A stretch of 64,000 bases of DNA from an uncultured Paracoccaceae bacterium (GCA_947487205.1 CANKVU010000006.1:114456-178455); one strand, 5' to 3'; numbered from the stretch's first letter, positions 55,201 to 63,578 are shown. The notes: generated from the sequence alone by a model not told the origin. Translations and numbers: made by a program.

Positions 55201-58140
55201 ATGGCACGGATCACCGCGGTCCTGGGGCCCACCAATACCGGCAAGACCCATTACGCGCTGGAGCGGATGCTGGGGTACCGATCGGGGATCATCGGGCTAC
55301 CCCTGCGGCTCCTCGCCCGGGAGATCTACGACAAGCTGGTGGCGCTTCGCGGGCCCTCGGTCGTGGCGCTCGTGACGGGCGAAGAGCGAATCGTCCCCGA
55401 ACGCACGCGCTACTGGGTCTGCACGGTCGAGGCGATGCCCGAGGCGATGGGTACCGATTTCCTGGCCATCGACGAGGTCCAGCTCTGCGCCGATCCGGAG
55501 CGCGGTCATGTCTTCACCGACCGCCTGCTGCGCGCCCGGGGCACGGTGGAGACGATGTTCCTCGGCGCCGAGACGATGCGCGGCGCCATCGCCGACCTCG
55601 TGCCCGAAGCGAGCTTCGTGCGCCGCGAGCGGTTCTCCACGCTGCTCTACACCGGAAGCCGCAAGATCAGCCGGATGAAGGCGCGCTCCGCCATCGTCAG
55701 CTTCTCCGTCGACAACGTCTATGCCATCGCGGAGCTGCTGCGCCGGCAGAAGGGCGGCGCGGCGGTGGTGATGGGGGCGCTCAGCCCGCGCACCCGCAAC
55801 GCGCAGGTGGAGATGTACCAGAACGGCGACGTGGACTACCTAGTCGCCACCGACGCGATCGGGATGGGGCTGAACCTCGACATCGATCACGTCGCGTTCT
55901 CCTCGACGCGGAAGTTCGACGGCCGGCGGATGCGCGACCTGCAGCCTAACGAACTGGCCCAGATCGCCGGACGGGCGGGGCGCTACCAGAACGACGGCAC
56001 GTTCGGCGTGACCGGGGATGCCGCGCCGCTCGACGGCGGCGTCGCCGAGGCGATCTGCGAACACCGCTTCGCCCCCATCCGCATGTTGCAATGGCGCAAT
56101 CCGCGGCTGAACTTCGGCTCGCCCGAGCGGCTCATCGCCTCGCTCGAGGAGCGGCCGGAGCATCCCCGCCTCGCCCGCGCGCGCGAGGCGGACGACCTCA
56201 CGGCGCTCCGCGCCCTGTCCGACCAGCCCGAGATCCGGCAGGCCTGCAGCGAGGCGACGGCGGTGCGCCTGTTGTGGGATGTGTGCCGCATTCCGGATTT
56301 CCGGGGGATCAGCCACGGCGAACATGCGGGCCTCCTCGAGGCGATCTTCGGCTTTCTCAGGGAGTGGGGCAGGGTGCCCGACGACTGGCTGGCGCGGCAG
56401 GTGAAGCGGATCGATCGAACCGACGGCGACATCGAGACGTTGTCGAAACGGCTGGCGTATATCCGCACGTGGACATACGTCGCGCAGCGCAAGGGTTGGG
56501 TCGACGACGAGCGGCATTGGCGCGGGGCGACGCGCGCGGTAGAAGACCGCCTGTCGGATGCGCTCCACGCGGCGCTGACCCAGAGATTCGTGGACCGGCG
56601 CACCAGCGTGCTGATGCGCCGGCTCAAGCAGAAGGAGGCCATGGTGGCCGAAGTGAACGACAAGGGCGAAGTTGCCGTCGAGGGCCAGTATGTCGGCCGG
56701 CTCGAAGGGTTCCGCTTCCGGCAGGACAAGTCGGCGAGCCCGGACGAGGCCAAGACGCTGCGTCAGGCCAGCACCGCGGCGCTGGCGCCGCAATTCCACC
56801 TCCGGGCCGACCGGTTCTACAACGCGCCCGACACCGAAATCGACTTCACCGAGCAGGGCGGGCTCATGTGGGGCGAGCAGGCGGTGGGCAGGCTGTCCCG
56901 GGGCGAGGACCCGCTGAAGCCGCAGATCGTGCCCTTCGTCGACGACGAGGCCGGCCCCGAGGTGCTCCAGAAGGTCCAGAGGCGCCTGCAGCATTTCGTC
57001 GACCGCAAGGTCGCCGCGCTCTTCGAGCCGCTGCTCGCCATGCAGCGCGACACGGGCCTCGAAGGGCTCGCGAAGGGATTCGCCTTCCGCATGATCGAGT
57101 CGATGGGCATCATCCCGCGCGATCGCGTCGCCGACGAGGTGAAGGATCTCGACCAGCCGGCACGCGGCGCGCTCCGCAAGCACGGCGTCCGTTTTGGCCA
57201 GTTCACCGTCTTCCTGCCCGCCTTGCTGAAGCCCGCGCCCACGCGCCTGCGGCTGGTCCTGTGGTCGCTGGCCGAAGGGTTCGACACCTTCCCCGAAAGT
57301 CCGCCGCCCGGAATGGTGACCATCCCCGCCATCGGCGGCATGTCGCGCGAGGCGCACACCATGGCGGGGTATCGGCTCGCCGGGGACCGGGCGATCCGCA
57401 TCGATATGCTCGAACGGTTGGCAGACCTCCTGCGGCCGCAGAACAGCCGCGCGGGGTTCGAGGCGACGCCCGACATGCTGTCGATCACGGGCATGACGCT
57501 GGAACAGTTCGCCGCCCTGATGCAGGGCCTGGGATACAAGGCCGAGAAGGGCGAGCGGACGAAGGCCCCGGGCCCGAAGGCACAGCCGAAGGTCGAGAAG
57601 GCCTCGGAGGCGCCCGGCCCCGAAGAGACGCCGCCCGCCCCCGACACGGTCCCCGGTCCGGACCCGTCCGAACCGGGCGCGCCGCCCGAGGCGCCCCCGT
57701 CCGAACCGCCGGGCGTGCCCGATCCCGCCCCCGACGAAACCCCGCCTTCCCCTCCGAGCGAAACGCCGGCCGATCCGCCCGGAGAGGCGCCCCCCGCGCC
57801 GCCCTCCGAGGTCCCCCAGCCGGGCGGCCCCGCGCAGACCCCGATGATGGAGAATGCGGACGCCGCCGGCGACGAGGCGTCCCGGGCTCCCGCCGCTCCC
57901 GAGACGGAGGCGTTCTACACCTTCACCTGGGGTGGGCGCGCCCGCGGCAATGCGCCCGGAAAGGCCCGCGGCGATCGCAAGGCGCCGCGCGGCAAGGGTC
58001 GCGACCGCCCCGAGAAGGGACGCAAGCCCGACGGCACGCCATCGCGCCAAGACGGGGCACGTCCGGCGAAGCGCGACCGCCCGATCGACCCCGACAACCC
58101 CTTCGCCGCCGCGCTGATGGGACTGAAGGACAAGACTTGA
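55201..58140 (+). CDS. SUV3-like DExH RNA/DNA helicase with Pro-rich and basic tail
   Basis: A 979-residue superfamily 2 helicase. The Walker A motif is GPTNTGKTH (residues 9-17), followed by the DEVQ box in LAIDEVQLC, GAETMR (motif III), ATDAIGMGLNLD (motif V) and QIAGRAGRY (motif VI), in the Suv3/mitochondrial-degradosome style. Residues to about 790 are helical domains. Then comes a low-complexity tract, about 800-890, of Pro/Glu/Ala (PPEAPPSEPPGVPDPAP..), and the end is very basic (GKGRDRPEKGRKPDG). The tail suggests RNA binding. ATG 55201 fits the family start MARITAVLGPT. Confidence 0.9.
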   Translation: MARITAVLGPTNTGKTHYALERMLGYRSGIIGLPLRLLAREIYDKLVALRGPSVVALVTGEERIVPERTRYWVCTVEAMPEAMGTDFLAIDEVQLCADPERGHVFTDRLLRARGTVETMFLGAETMRGAIADLVPEASFVRRERFSTLLYTGSRKISRMKARSAIVSFSVDNVYAIAELLRRQKGGAAVVMGALSPRTRNAQVEMYQNGDVDYLVATDAIGMGLNLDIDHVAFSSTRKFDGRRMRDLQPNELAQIAGRAGRYQNDGTFGVTGDAAPLDGGVAEAICEHRFAPIRMLQWRNPRLNFGSPERLIASLEERPEHPRLARAREADDLTALRALSDQPEIRQACSEATAVRLLWDVCRIPDFRGISHGEHAGLLEAIFGFLREWGRVPDDWLARQVKRIDRTDGDIETLSKRLAYIRTWTYVAQRKGWVDDERHWRGATRAVEDRLSDALHAALTQRFVDRRTSVLMRRLKQKEAMVAEVNDKGEVAVEGQYVGRLEGFRFRQDKSASPDEAKTLRQASTAALAPQFHLRADRFYNAPDTEIDFTEQGGLMWGEQAVGRLSRGEDPLKPQIVPFVDDEAGPEVLQKVQRRLQHFVDRKVAALFEPLLAMQRDTGLEGLAKGFAFRMIESMGIIPRDRVADEVKDLDQPARGALRKHGVRFGQFTVFLPALLKPAPTRLRLVLWSLAEGFDTFPESPPPGMVTIPAIGGMSREAHTMAGYRLAGDRAIRIDMLERLADLLRPQNSRAGFEATPDMLSITGMTLEQFAALMQGLGYKAEKGERTKAPGPKAQPKVEKASEAPGPEETPPAPDTVPGPDPSEPGAPPEAPPSEPPGVPDPAPDETPPSPPSETPADPPGEAPPAPPSEVPQPGGPAQTPMMENADAAGDEASRAPAAPETEAFYTFTWGGRARGNAPGKARGDRKAPRGKGRDRPEKGRKPDGTPSRQDGARPAKRDRPIDPDNPFAAALMGLKDKT

Positions 58141-58514
58141 GCGCGGACGCCGCCGCGATTCGCCTCGACAAGTGGCTTTTCTACGCGCGCTTCTTCAAGA
58201 CGCGCAGTCTTGCCGCAAAGGTGATCTCGGCCGGTGGCGTGCGCGTGAACGGCGCGCGCCTGTCCAAGCCCTCGGCGAGCGTGCGGGCGGGCGACACGCT
58301 GGCCTTTCCGCAGGGGCGCCGGGTCCGGGTCGTGCTGGTCGTCGCAACGGGCGAACGGCGGGGGCCGGCGAGCGAGGCCGCGACGCTCTACGAGGATCGC
58401 ACCCCGCCGGACGAGCCGGCGCCGCCCGCCGCGCCGCGATACGACAAGGGCGGTCGGCCGACGAAGAAGGACCGCCGCGCCATCGACGCGCAGCGGCCGG
58501 TCGAGAAGGAGTGA
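58137..58514 (+). CDS. S4-domain RNA-binding protein (Hsp15-like)
   Basis: A 125-residue protein. IRLDKWLFYARFFKTRSLAA and VRVNGARLSKPSASVRAGD are the S4 fold; a basic tail with GGRPTKKDRRA follows, as in Hsp15 that binds 50S subunits carrying nascent tRNA. There is no ATG; the frame opens with TTG 58137, which overlaps the helicase stop as TTGA, so translational coupling is likely. The same TTGA arrangement occurs at 53377-53380. Confidence 0.85.
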   Translation: MSADAAAIRLDKWLFYARFFKTRSLAAKVISAGGVRVNGARLSKPSASVRAGDTLAFPQGRRVRVVLVVATGERRGPASEAATLYEDRTPPDEPAPPAAPRYDKGGRPTKKDRRAIDAQRPVEKE

Positions 58515-58582
58515 CCGGGCGCGCTTGAATGACCCGCGGGCCTCGTCTAGGTCCGCATACGGAACCGGATTGGACACCCGCT

Positions 58583-58918
58583 ATGACCTACATCGTCAAC
58601 GACAACTGCATCGCCTGCAAGTACACGGACTGCGTCGAGGTCTGCCCCGTGGATTGTTTCTACGAGGGCGAGAACATGCTGGTGATCCACCCGGACGAGT
58701 GCATCGATTGCGGCGTCTGCGAGCCGGAATGCCCGGCCGAGGCGATCCTGCCCGATACCGACCCCGAGGCGGAGAAGTGGGTGGAGTTCAACCGCAAGTA
58801 CTCCGAGGCCTGGCCCGTCATCGTGACCAAGAAGGACCCGTTGCCGGGTGCCGAGGAGATGGACGGCAAGTCGGGCAAGATGGAGCTCTTCTCCGAGGCC
58901 CCGGGCGAGGGCGGCTGA
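58583..58918 (+). CDS. fdxA: Seven-iron ferredoxin
   Basis: A 111-residue ferredoxin with [3Fe-4S] and [4Fe-4S] clusters. Cysteines fit the Azotobacter-type pattern: C9, C17 and C50 for the 3Fe cluster, C21, C40, C43 and C46 for the 4Fe cluster, with spare C12 and C25. ATG 58583 starts [13 protein letters not shown]. Often found next to carD in alphaproteobacteria, as here. Likely an electron carrier of low potential. Confidence 0.95.
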   Translation: MTYIVNDNCIACKYTDCVEVCPVDCFYEGENMLVIHPDECIDCGVCEPECPAEAILPDTDPEAEKWVEFNRKYSEAWPVIVTKKDPLPGAEEMDGKSGKMELFSEAPGEGG

Positions 58919-59086
58919 CGGCGCCGGGAGGCGTCATCCGTCGCCTCTGGCGGGCCGTGCCGTTTTATGGTATGGTCCGCGGACTTGACCAGATTTGGCC
59001 AGTGGCCGGGGCGCCGGGGAAGCACCGTTTCCCCGCCGTCCTTTCTTGCGGTCAGTCGTGGGGCCTGTGAAGGAACGTCTAAAGCG

Positions 59087-59602
59087 ATGAGCAAATCCAA
59101 GAAGCCTGAATTCCGCACCAACGATTACGTCGTCTATCCGGCCCACGGTGTGGGGCAGATCCTGTCGATCGAGAAGCAGGAAGTCGCCGGGCTGGAGCTC
59201 GAACTCTTCGTCATCTCGTTCGAGAAGGACAAGATGACGCTGCGTGTGCCGACCCACAAGGCGACCGAGGTGGGGATGCGTCAGCTGTCCTCGCCCGACG
59301 TGGTGACCAAGGCGATGACCACGCTGAAGGGCAAGGCCAAGGTGAAGAAGGCCATGTGGTCGCGTCGCGCGCAGGAATACGAACAGAAGATCAATTCGGG
59401 CGACCTGATCGCGATCGCCGAGGTGGTGCGCGATCTGCACCGCACCGACGACCAGCGCGAGCAATCCTATTCCGAACGCCAGCTCTACGAAGCGGCGCTC
59501 GAGCGCCTGACACGAGAGATCGCGGCCGTCTCCGGCGATGACGAGGCCGCGGCGCAGCGTCAGATCGACTCGGTCCTGGAGGCCCGCCAGGCCGCGGCCT
59601 GA
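59087..59602 (+). CDS. carD: CarD-family transcription regulator
   Basis: A 171-residue RNA polymerase-binding protein. DYVVYPAHGVGQILSIEKQEVAG is the N-terminal Tudor-like RNAP-interaction domain; the C-terminal helices (MWSRRAQEYEQKINSGDLI, VVRDLHRTDDQREQSYSERQ) bind promoter DNA and stabilise open complexes. ATG 59087 gives MSKSKKPEFR. The following hairpin ends its transcript. Confidence 0.95.
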   Translation: MSKSKKPEFRTNDYVVYPAHGVGQILSIEKQEVAGLELELFVISFEKDKMTLRVPTHKATEVGMRQLSSPDVVTKAMTTLKGKAKVKKAMWSRRAQEYEQKINSGDLIAIAEVVRDLHRTDDQREQSYSERQLYEAALERLTREIAAVSGDDEAAAQRQIDSVLEARQAAA

Positions 59603-59623
59603 TCTGCCGCGCCGATCTCTTGC

Positions 59624-59656
59624 AAAGGACCGCACCCCCCCCGGTGCGGTCCTTTT
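59624..59656 (+). terminator. Terminator after carD
   Basis: AAAGGACCGCACC and GGTGCGGTCCTTT form a perfect 13-bp stem with a six-C loop, ending in TTTT at 59653-59656. It begins 22 bases after the carD stop, a standard intrinsic terminator. Confidence 0.88.
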
Positions 59657-59728
59657 CATGCGCGCTGTCCGTCCGGGAAACCGCAGGGGAAGGATGGCGG
59701 ACGGCCCGGAAATTTCTGCCAAAACCGC

Positions 59729-59756
59729 TTGCACCCCCGGACGACTTTTTCTAAAC
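59729..59756 (+). promoter_or_regulatory. Candidate promoter of the tRNA-Glu gene
   Basis: TTGCAC at 59729-59734 resembles a -35 box and the T-rich CTTTTTCTAAAC around 59745-59756 could hold the -10 box at 15-17 bases spacing. The mature tRNA begins about 19 bases after it. Inferred from pattern and position only. Confidence 0.45.
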
Positions 59757-59774
59757 CCCTCGCACGCTACGGAT

Positions 59775-59849
59775 GGCCCGTTCGTCTATCGGTTAGGACG
59801 CCAGGTTTTCAACCTGGAAAGAGGGGTTCGATTCCCCTACGGGCTACCA
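59775..59849 (+). tRNA. tRNA-Glu (anticodon TTC)
   Basis: A complete cloverleaf: acceptor GGCCCGT pairs with ACGGGCT (one G-T), the anticodon stem CCAGG/CCTGG holds the loop TTTTCAA with anticodon TTC, and the T arm is AGGGG-TTCGATT-CCCCT. The CCA end is encoded (59847-59849). The T-arm side would be the usual attachment region for site-specific integration; the DNA after it looks plastic. Confidence 0.95.
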
Positions 59850-59946
59850 CTTTTCCCCATTTTTCTCGTCGTGATTCCGGATGTTGAGATGTCCAGATCG
59901 TCGCGATTGTCTGGCCGCGGACGCCTTGGTCGTTCACGGCGGCGTC

Positions 59947-60348
59947 ATTGCCGCGGCGGATCGCGCGGAACGCCTCGACACCGCTGAGCATGGCCTTGGC
60001 GCGGGAAAGCCCTTGCCGCGCTGGCCGTTCGCCGCGCCGTCAGGCGGAGGTCGAGGAGCCCTCGGGGCCGGTCGACGGCCCTCCACACGTGGCACCAGCG
60101 GCCGTTCCCTCGCAGGCAGGTCTCGTCAACCTCCCTTGTCAGGCCGCGCCCCCTGCGATGCCGGCCCTAGGCCCGTCTGCGGATCCCGGGGCCGACCTTC
60201 TGGACCCGACGGGACCCGGTGGCCACGCCGACGACGATCCCGCGCTCGGCAGGTCTCGAACGTCGCGGCCGGAGAGCGGAGACCGGCAGTGCCAGCGTAC
60301 CGCCGGCAGGGTCACGTCCTTGGCAAAGCGAGGGCCCCGGAACGGAGC
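59947..60348 (-). pseudogene. Decayed IS6-family transposase
   Basis: Read on the minus strand, three pieces of an IS6/IS240-type DDE transposase follow one another. The start has PRFAKDVTLPAVRWHCRSPL and SGRDVRDL (like FP.DVILLAVRWYCRYPLSYRDVEEL). After a one-base loss at about 60248 comes ERGIVV..SRRVQKVGPGIRRRA. An in-frame TAG (60167-60169) then interrupts, followed by VDETCLRGNGRWCHVWRAVD at 60130 downward, which has the first catalytic Asp. A deletion that changes frame joins this to SRAKAMLSGVEAFRAIRRGN at the C-terminus. No clear terminal repeats remain, so ends are approximate. Confidence 0.75.
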
Positions 60349-60480
60349 GCGGAGCGGAATGCGCGTCTCCCCTGGTCCGAATGCGCTCGACATACTCCGT
60401 TCGACGCTACGGATCCCGATCCCGATTGCCTCCGGTTAGACCTTCCATGAGCATTGCGCGCGGACCCCGGCCCGCGCCGG

Positions 60481-60524
60481 GGCGCCTGAGCGCCGCCGCG
60501 CGACGCGGGCGGCGCTCAGGCGCC
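60481..60524 (-). terminator. Large hairpin at the end of the bdcA remnant
   Basis: GGCGCCTGAGCGCCGCC is repeated inversely as a perfect 17-bp stem (60481-60497 and 60508-60524) with the loop GCGCGACGCG. The original bdcA stop codon (60516-60518) lies in the right arm. Without a T-run it is probably a terminator or mRNA-end protector for bdcA, or a chance relic of the surrounding decay. Confidence 0.55.
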
Positions 60525-61223
60525 GAATGCACCGTCGATCGTGTGCATGGCACCCGTTACGAAGCTGGCCTCGGGCCCGGCCAGTTAGGCAACCATGCCC
60601 GCGACTTCTTCCGGTCGCCCGTGGCGCTTTATCGCCATGAAGCTGTGCATTAGCTCCTTCATCGGGCCGTCCGCCGGATTGGCGTCGGTATCGATCGGCC
60701 CGGGCTGCACCACGTTGATCGTGATGCCACGTGGCCCGAAATCGCGGGCGAGTCCGCGCGCCAGTCCCTGCAGGGCGGACTTGCTGACCGCGTAGGACGC
60801 CATTTCGGGAACGGGCATCCTGTCTCCGTTGACGGACCCGATCACGATGATCCGGCCGCCATCCGGCATTTGCCGCGCGGCCTCCACCGCGGCGTGGTAC
60901 GGCGCATGGACGTTGATCCGGAACAGCCGGTCGATCTCGTCCGGGTCCTGCTCGAGCGCATCTCCGAAAATCGCGATGCCCGAGTTCACCACCAGGACAT
61001 CGAGGGGGCCACTGTCCCGTACGCGGGCGATCACCGCATCCCGATCGGCGCTGTCGGTCCGGACCGCAGCGCTGCCGGTTTCCCGGGCGAGCCGTTCCGC
61101 CGCCTCGCGCGAGCCGGCATAGGTGAAGGTCACCCGTGCGCCATCCTTGACGAAGCGACGCACGATGGCTGCGCCGATGCCGCGGCTGCCCCCCAAAACC
61201 AATACGGATCTTGTGTCTGACAT
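60516..61223 (-). pseudogene. bdcA: BdcA-like short-chain dehydrogenase with premature stop
   Basis: The frame from ATG 61223 gives 212 residues of an SDR oxidoreductase: SVLVLGGSRGIGAA (NAD-binding GxxxGxG), VVNSGIA, and the catalytic Ser-Tyr-Lys as IGSVNGDR..ASYAVSK. The whole resembles E. coli BdcA, a c-di-GMP-related biofilm-dispersal protein. A TAA at 60585-60587 then stops translation, but the same frame goes on with LAGPEASFVTGAMHTIDGAF to a TGA at 60516, the family C-terminus. So 22 residues plus the stop position are lost, including the last strand of the fold. It may be inactive or only shortened. Divergent from bdcR. Confidence 0.82.
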
Positions 61224-61248
61224 GGCTGTATGCCCCGTCTTGATGATT

Positions 61249-61264
61249 TGTAGTGACGGCTACA
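61249..61264. promoter_or_regulatory. Operator-like inverted repeat O1 between bdcA and bdcR
   Basis: TGTAGTGACGGCTACA contains the arms TGTAG and CTACA around a six-base spacer. It lies 26 bases upstream of bdcA. A near copy lies 47 bases away (61296). TetR regulators commonly bind repeats of this size in the gap between their own gene and a divergent target, so I infer a BdcR site. Confidence 0.65.
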
Positions 61265-61295
61265 TAAATAGGAGGAGCTGTCGGTCAAGAGGTTT

Positions 61296-61311
61296 TATAG
61301 TGATGACTACA
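61296..61311. promoter_or_regulatory. Operator-like inverted repeat O2 over the bdcR start
   Basis: TATAGTGATGACTACA has arms TATAG and CTACA with the same six-base spacer as O1. Counting both copies, 13 of 16 positions are identical. It covers the bdcR ATG (61303), so a repressor bound here would block bdcR itself. Function inferred from position and repeat. Confidence 0.6.
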
Positions 61312-61893
61312 AAAAAGGATCGCACCCCCGGTCGTCCCAGGCGTTTCGATCCCGATCAGGCCGTCGCAACGGCGCAGGGATTGTTCCATGCGAAGGGCTA
61401 TGACAGCGTCAGTCTGGCGGAGCTGACCGAGGCCCTGAGGATAAAGCCGCCCAGCTTCTACGCGGCCTTTGGCAGCAAGCACGGGCTCTACGCCCGTGTG
61501 CTGGACCGCTATGCCGAAACCGGCGCCATTCCCCTCGGGGACATTCTGCGCGACGACAGACCGGTTGCCGACTGCCTGAAAGCGCTGCTCGAGGATGCCG
61601 CCCGCCGATACGGCGCGGACCCCAAGACTCCCGGCTGTCTTGTCCTGGAGGGATCGCGGGCCAACGACACGGACGCCCGCGCGGCCTCGAGCGCCTTCCA
61701 GGTGGCGGCTGAAGGCGTGATCCGCGCCTATGTCGCCGAACGGTTTCCGGAGGCAGCAGACCGCGTGACGAATTTCATCGGCACGGTGATGGTCGGTCTC
61801 TCGGCCAAGGCGCGCCGCGGACATGACGTGGACAGGCTGCTTGCTTCGGCGCGGATCGCCGGACATGCGCTCTCACAGGAATTGTCGAGGTGA
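61303..61893 (+). CDS. bdcR: TetR-family regulator BdcR
   Basis: A 196-residue repressor. The helix-turn-helix is at about 20-60: FHAKGYDSVSLAELTEALRI, then PPSFYAAFGSKHGLY. The C-terminal domain contains AIPLGDILRDDRPVADCL, PGCLVLEGSRAND and MVGLSAKARRGHD, all close to E. coli BdcR. It is divergent from bdcA as in E. coli. ATG 61303 has GTG one codon before. The open frame upstream (to 61123) overlaps bdcA and is not used. Confidence 0.88.
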   Translation: MTTKKDRTPGRPRRFDPDQAVATAQGLFHAKGYDSVSLAELTEALRIKPPSFYAAFGSKHGLYARVLDRYAETGAIPLGDILRDDRPVADCLKALLEDAARRYGADPKTPGCLVLEGSRANDTDARAASSAFQVAAEGVIRAYVAERFPEAADRVTNFIGTVMVGLSAKARRGHDVDRLLASARIAGHALSQELSR

Positions 61894-62300
61894 CGCTGCC
61901 CCTGGATCAAGATCGCGAACGATCGACCGCGATCCTGGGCCGCGCTGGAGGCACGCGTGAATGGATCATGGAGCAGGGTTCGCACGGCAGTCCAAATGTC
62001 TGTATAAATTGAAAAATCTAGGAGGTCCGCCCCTCATGTTGACCTGGTCGGCAGCTTCGTCCCGCATGGCATGAGTTCTGGACCCTCTCGATCTTGCGGC
62101 CACGACGAATGGCCGGGTCGCATCGCGGCATCGAGCGCAGCGGTCGAAGGCAGCAACGGCCCGCGCCCGTCCCCGATCTCGACCGGGGCGATCGTTGAGG
62201 CGCTCCCGAAAATCGGACACCGACGCGAGCTGCGATCTCAGGCCCGACGGACTGGCCCTCCGCGGGACGGTCTCGAACGGCGCAGCGCGGCACGCGGCGA
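61894..62300. other. Gap between convergent bdcR and DUF2243 genes
   Basis: These 407 bases contain no gene I can support. Around 61995-62025 the sequence is AT-rich. A minus-strand frame crosses the region but is a continuation of reading frames of the neighbour, and pieces such as MRDEAADQVN match nothing I know. It may be remnant DNA of an inserted element. Confidence 0.4.
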
Positions 62301-63059
62301 TCACGCGGCGCCCCAGTCGAAACACCCGGCCGGCAGACCCGACCCCCCGACCAGAAGCGCGCCGTGGCTGTAGAACGTCCATCGGTTTTCCTCGGCCACG
62401 TCGACGATGACGACGCCCATCGCGCGATCGCTCCAGACCAGGCGGGCATCCGTCGCCACGAGGGCGGCGAAGACGTTGGCGGGAGTTTGGCCGGGGCGGA
62501 AGATCACCGTGGTGAAGGGTTGATCGTCGGGCGGCTGCATGGCCCAGATCCCGGCCCCGGCGCTCGATACCGTCAGCGCCAGAAGCAGGGTGCGCTGACG
62601 CATGCCCCCGCCGCCGGACCCGCCGCGTCGGTTCAGCACCCATCCGGCGGCAAGCGGAAGGAGACCGAAGACGACGAACCACGCCAGATCCCACAGGAGC
62701 GGCTCATCGGCATCGATCTTGATCCGGTGGATGCCGAGAATCCAGTGCGACAGGATCCCGTCGATGACGTGCCACGTGCCCGACCCCATCAGAAGCGCCC
62801 CATAGAGCGCCGGCCCGCCGATTGCAGCACCGTCCCGATGGGCCCGCCACAGCCCCCATAGGCCGGCGGCGACGATGACGTACATCAGCGCGTGGAACAT
62901 TCCGTCCCAGAGCACCTGCAGCCGCAGGTCGTCCACGTCCGGCACGAGGCTGAGCAGGTGGTGCCATTGCAGGATCTGGTGCAGCAGGATGCCGTCGAAG
63001 AAGCCGCCGAGCCCGAAGCCCAGGATCAGACCGGGGAGGGTCCAGGGGGATCTGTGCAT
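62301..63059 (-). CDS. DUF2243 membrane protein
   Basis: A 252-residue inner-membrane protein. LGFGLGGFFDGILLHQILQWHHLLS is the DUF2243 signature, with GTWHVIDGILSHWILGIH and DLAWFVVFGLLPLAAGW as further helices, four or five in the first 145 residues. His-rich motifs (HQ..WHH, WHV, HW) hint at metal or heme handling, but function is unknown. The last 100 residues after a glycine-rich hinge (GGSGGGG) are an extra domain with one helix (LLLALTVSSAGAGIWA) and a periplasmic part. Confidence 0.85.
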   Translation of the reverse strand: MHRSPWTLPGLILGFGLGGFFDGILLHQILQWHHLLSLVPDVDDLRLQVLWDGMFHALMYVIVAAGLWGLWRAHRDGAAIGGPALYGALLMGSGTWHVIDGILSHWILGIHRIKIDADEPLLWDLAWFVVFGLLPLAAGWVLNRRGGSGGGGMRQRTLLLALTVSSAGAGIWAMQPPDDQPFTTVIFRPGQTPANVFAALVATDARLVWSDRAMGVVIVDVAEENRWTFYSHGALLVGGSGLPAGCFDWGAA

Positions 63060-63299
63060 GACGTGCCTTCCTCCTTGAGGGGTCCGCTGACGGGACCATT
63101 CCTATCAGGGGCGGCTCGGGGCCGCATCAGCCCGAATGCGCAATAGGCGTGGCGAAGCGCCATTTCGACCGCGAGGCCAATGCCCGTCGAAGACCAGCCG
63201 ATCGCGTCGCTGCCGATCCGGCGCGCCCATCGAGTTGGCCTGCCCCCTGAAAAGTGGTCCTCCCTGAAGTAGGCTTTCGAGCCGTATGGAGGACGAGGA

Positions 63300-63578
63300 A
63301 TGGGACAGAAGAGGCACAAACCGGAGGAAATCGTCGCGAAGCTTCGGCAGGTCGACGTGCTGGTATCGCAGGGCCGATCGGTGGCCGAAGCGGTGCGATC
63401 CATCGGCGTGACGCAGTTCACTTACTACCGCTGGCGCAAGGAGTTCGGCGGGCTGAAGACCGACCAGGTGAAGCGGCTGAAGGAGCTGGAGAAAGAGAAC
63501 GAGCGGCTGCGAAAGGCCGTCTCCGATCTGACGCTCGAGAAACTGATCCTCCGGGAGGTTGCCTCGGGAAACTTCTGA
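63300..63578 (+). CDS. IS3-family transposase OrfA
   Basis: A 92-residue DNA-binding protein: an HTH (PEEIVAKLRQVDVLVSQGRS and YYRWRKEFGG) and a leucine-zipper-like stretch (LKELEKENERLRKAVSDLT). It ends EVASGNF, with the codons for G and N forming part of the slippery site that leads into orfB. Confidence 0.93.
   Translation: MGQKRHKPEEIVAKLRQVDVLVSQGRSVAEAVRSIGVTQFTYYRWRKEFGGLKTDQVKRLKELEKENERLRKAVSDLTLEKLILREVASGNF
63566..63572 (+). promoter_or_regulatory. Slippery heptamer GGGAAAC for -1 frameshift
   Basis: The orfA frame reads G-GGA-AAC at 63566-63572, the X-XXY-YYZ layout. A -1 slip gives GGG-AAA and enters the orfB frame directly, producing the fused OrfAB transposase that IS3 elements need. 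The orfA stop follows six bases after the AAC. No downstream pseudoknot was checked. Confidence 0.75.

Noticed and set aside
59881..60450. Plus-strand open frames after the tRNA
   Set aside because: They are rich in Arg/Pro/Gly without order; the minus strand carries the transposase remnant that explains the bias.
61966..62694. A minus-strand frame overlapping the DUF2243 gene
   Set aside because: It runs antiparallel in another frame to a clear DUF2243 protein, has no domain, and its composition is of shadow frames. A faint similarity to IS5-type ends was not strong enough to keep.
63060..63240. A gene interrupted by the IS3 element
   Set aside because: A minus-strand frame runs through this gap into the element, but its residues match no family I know, so disruption of a gene cannot be claimed.
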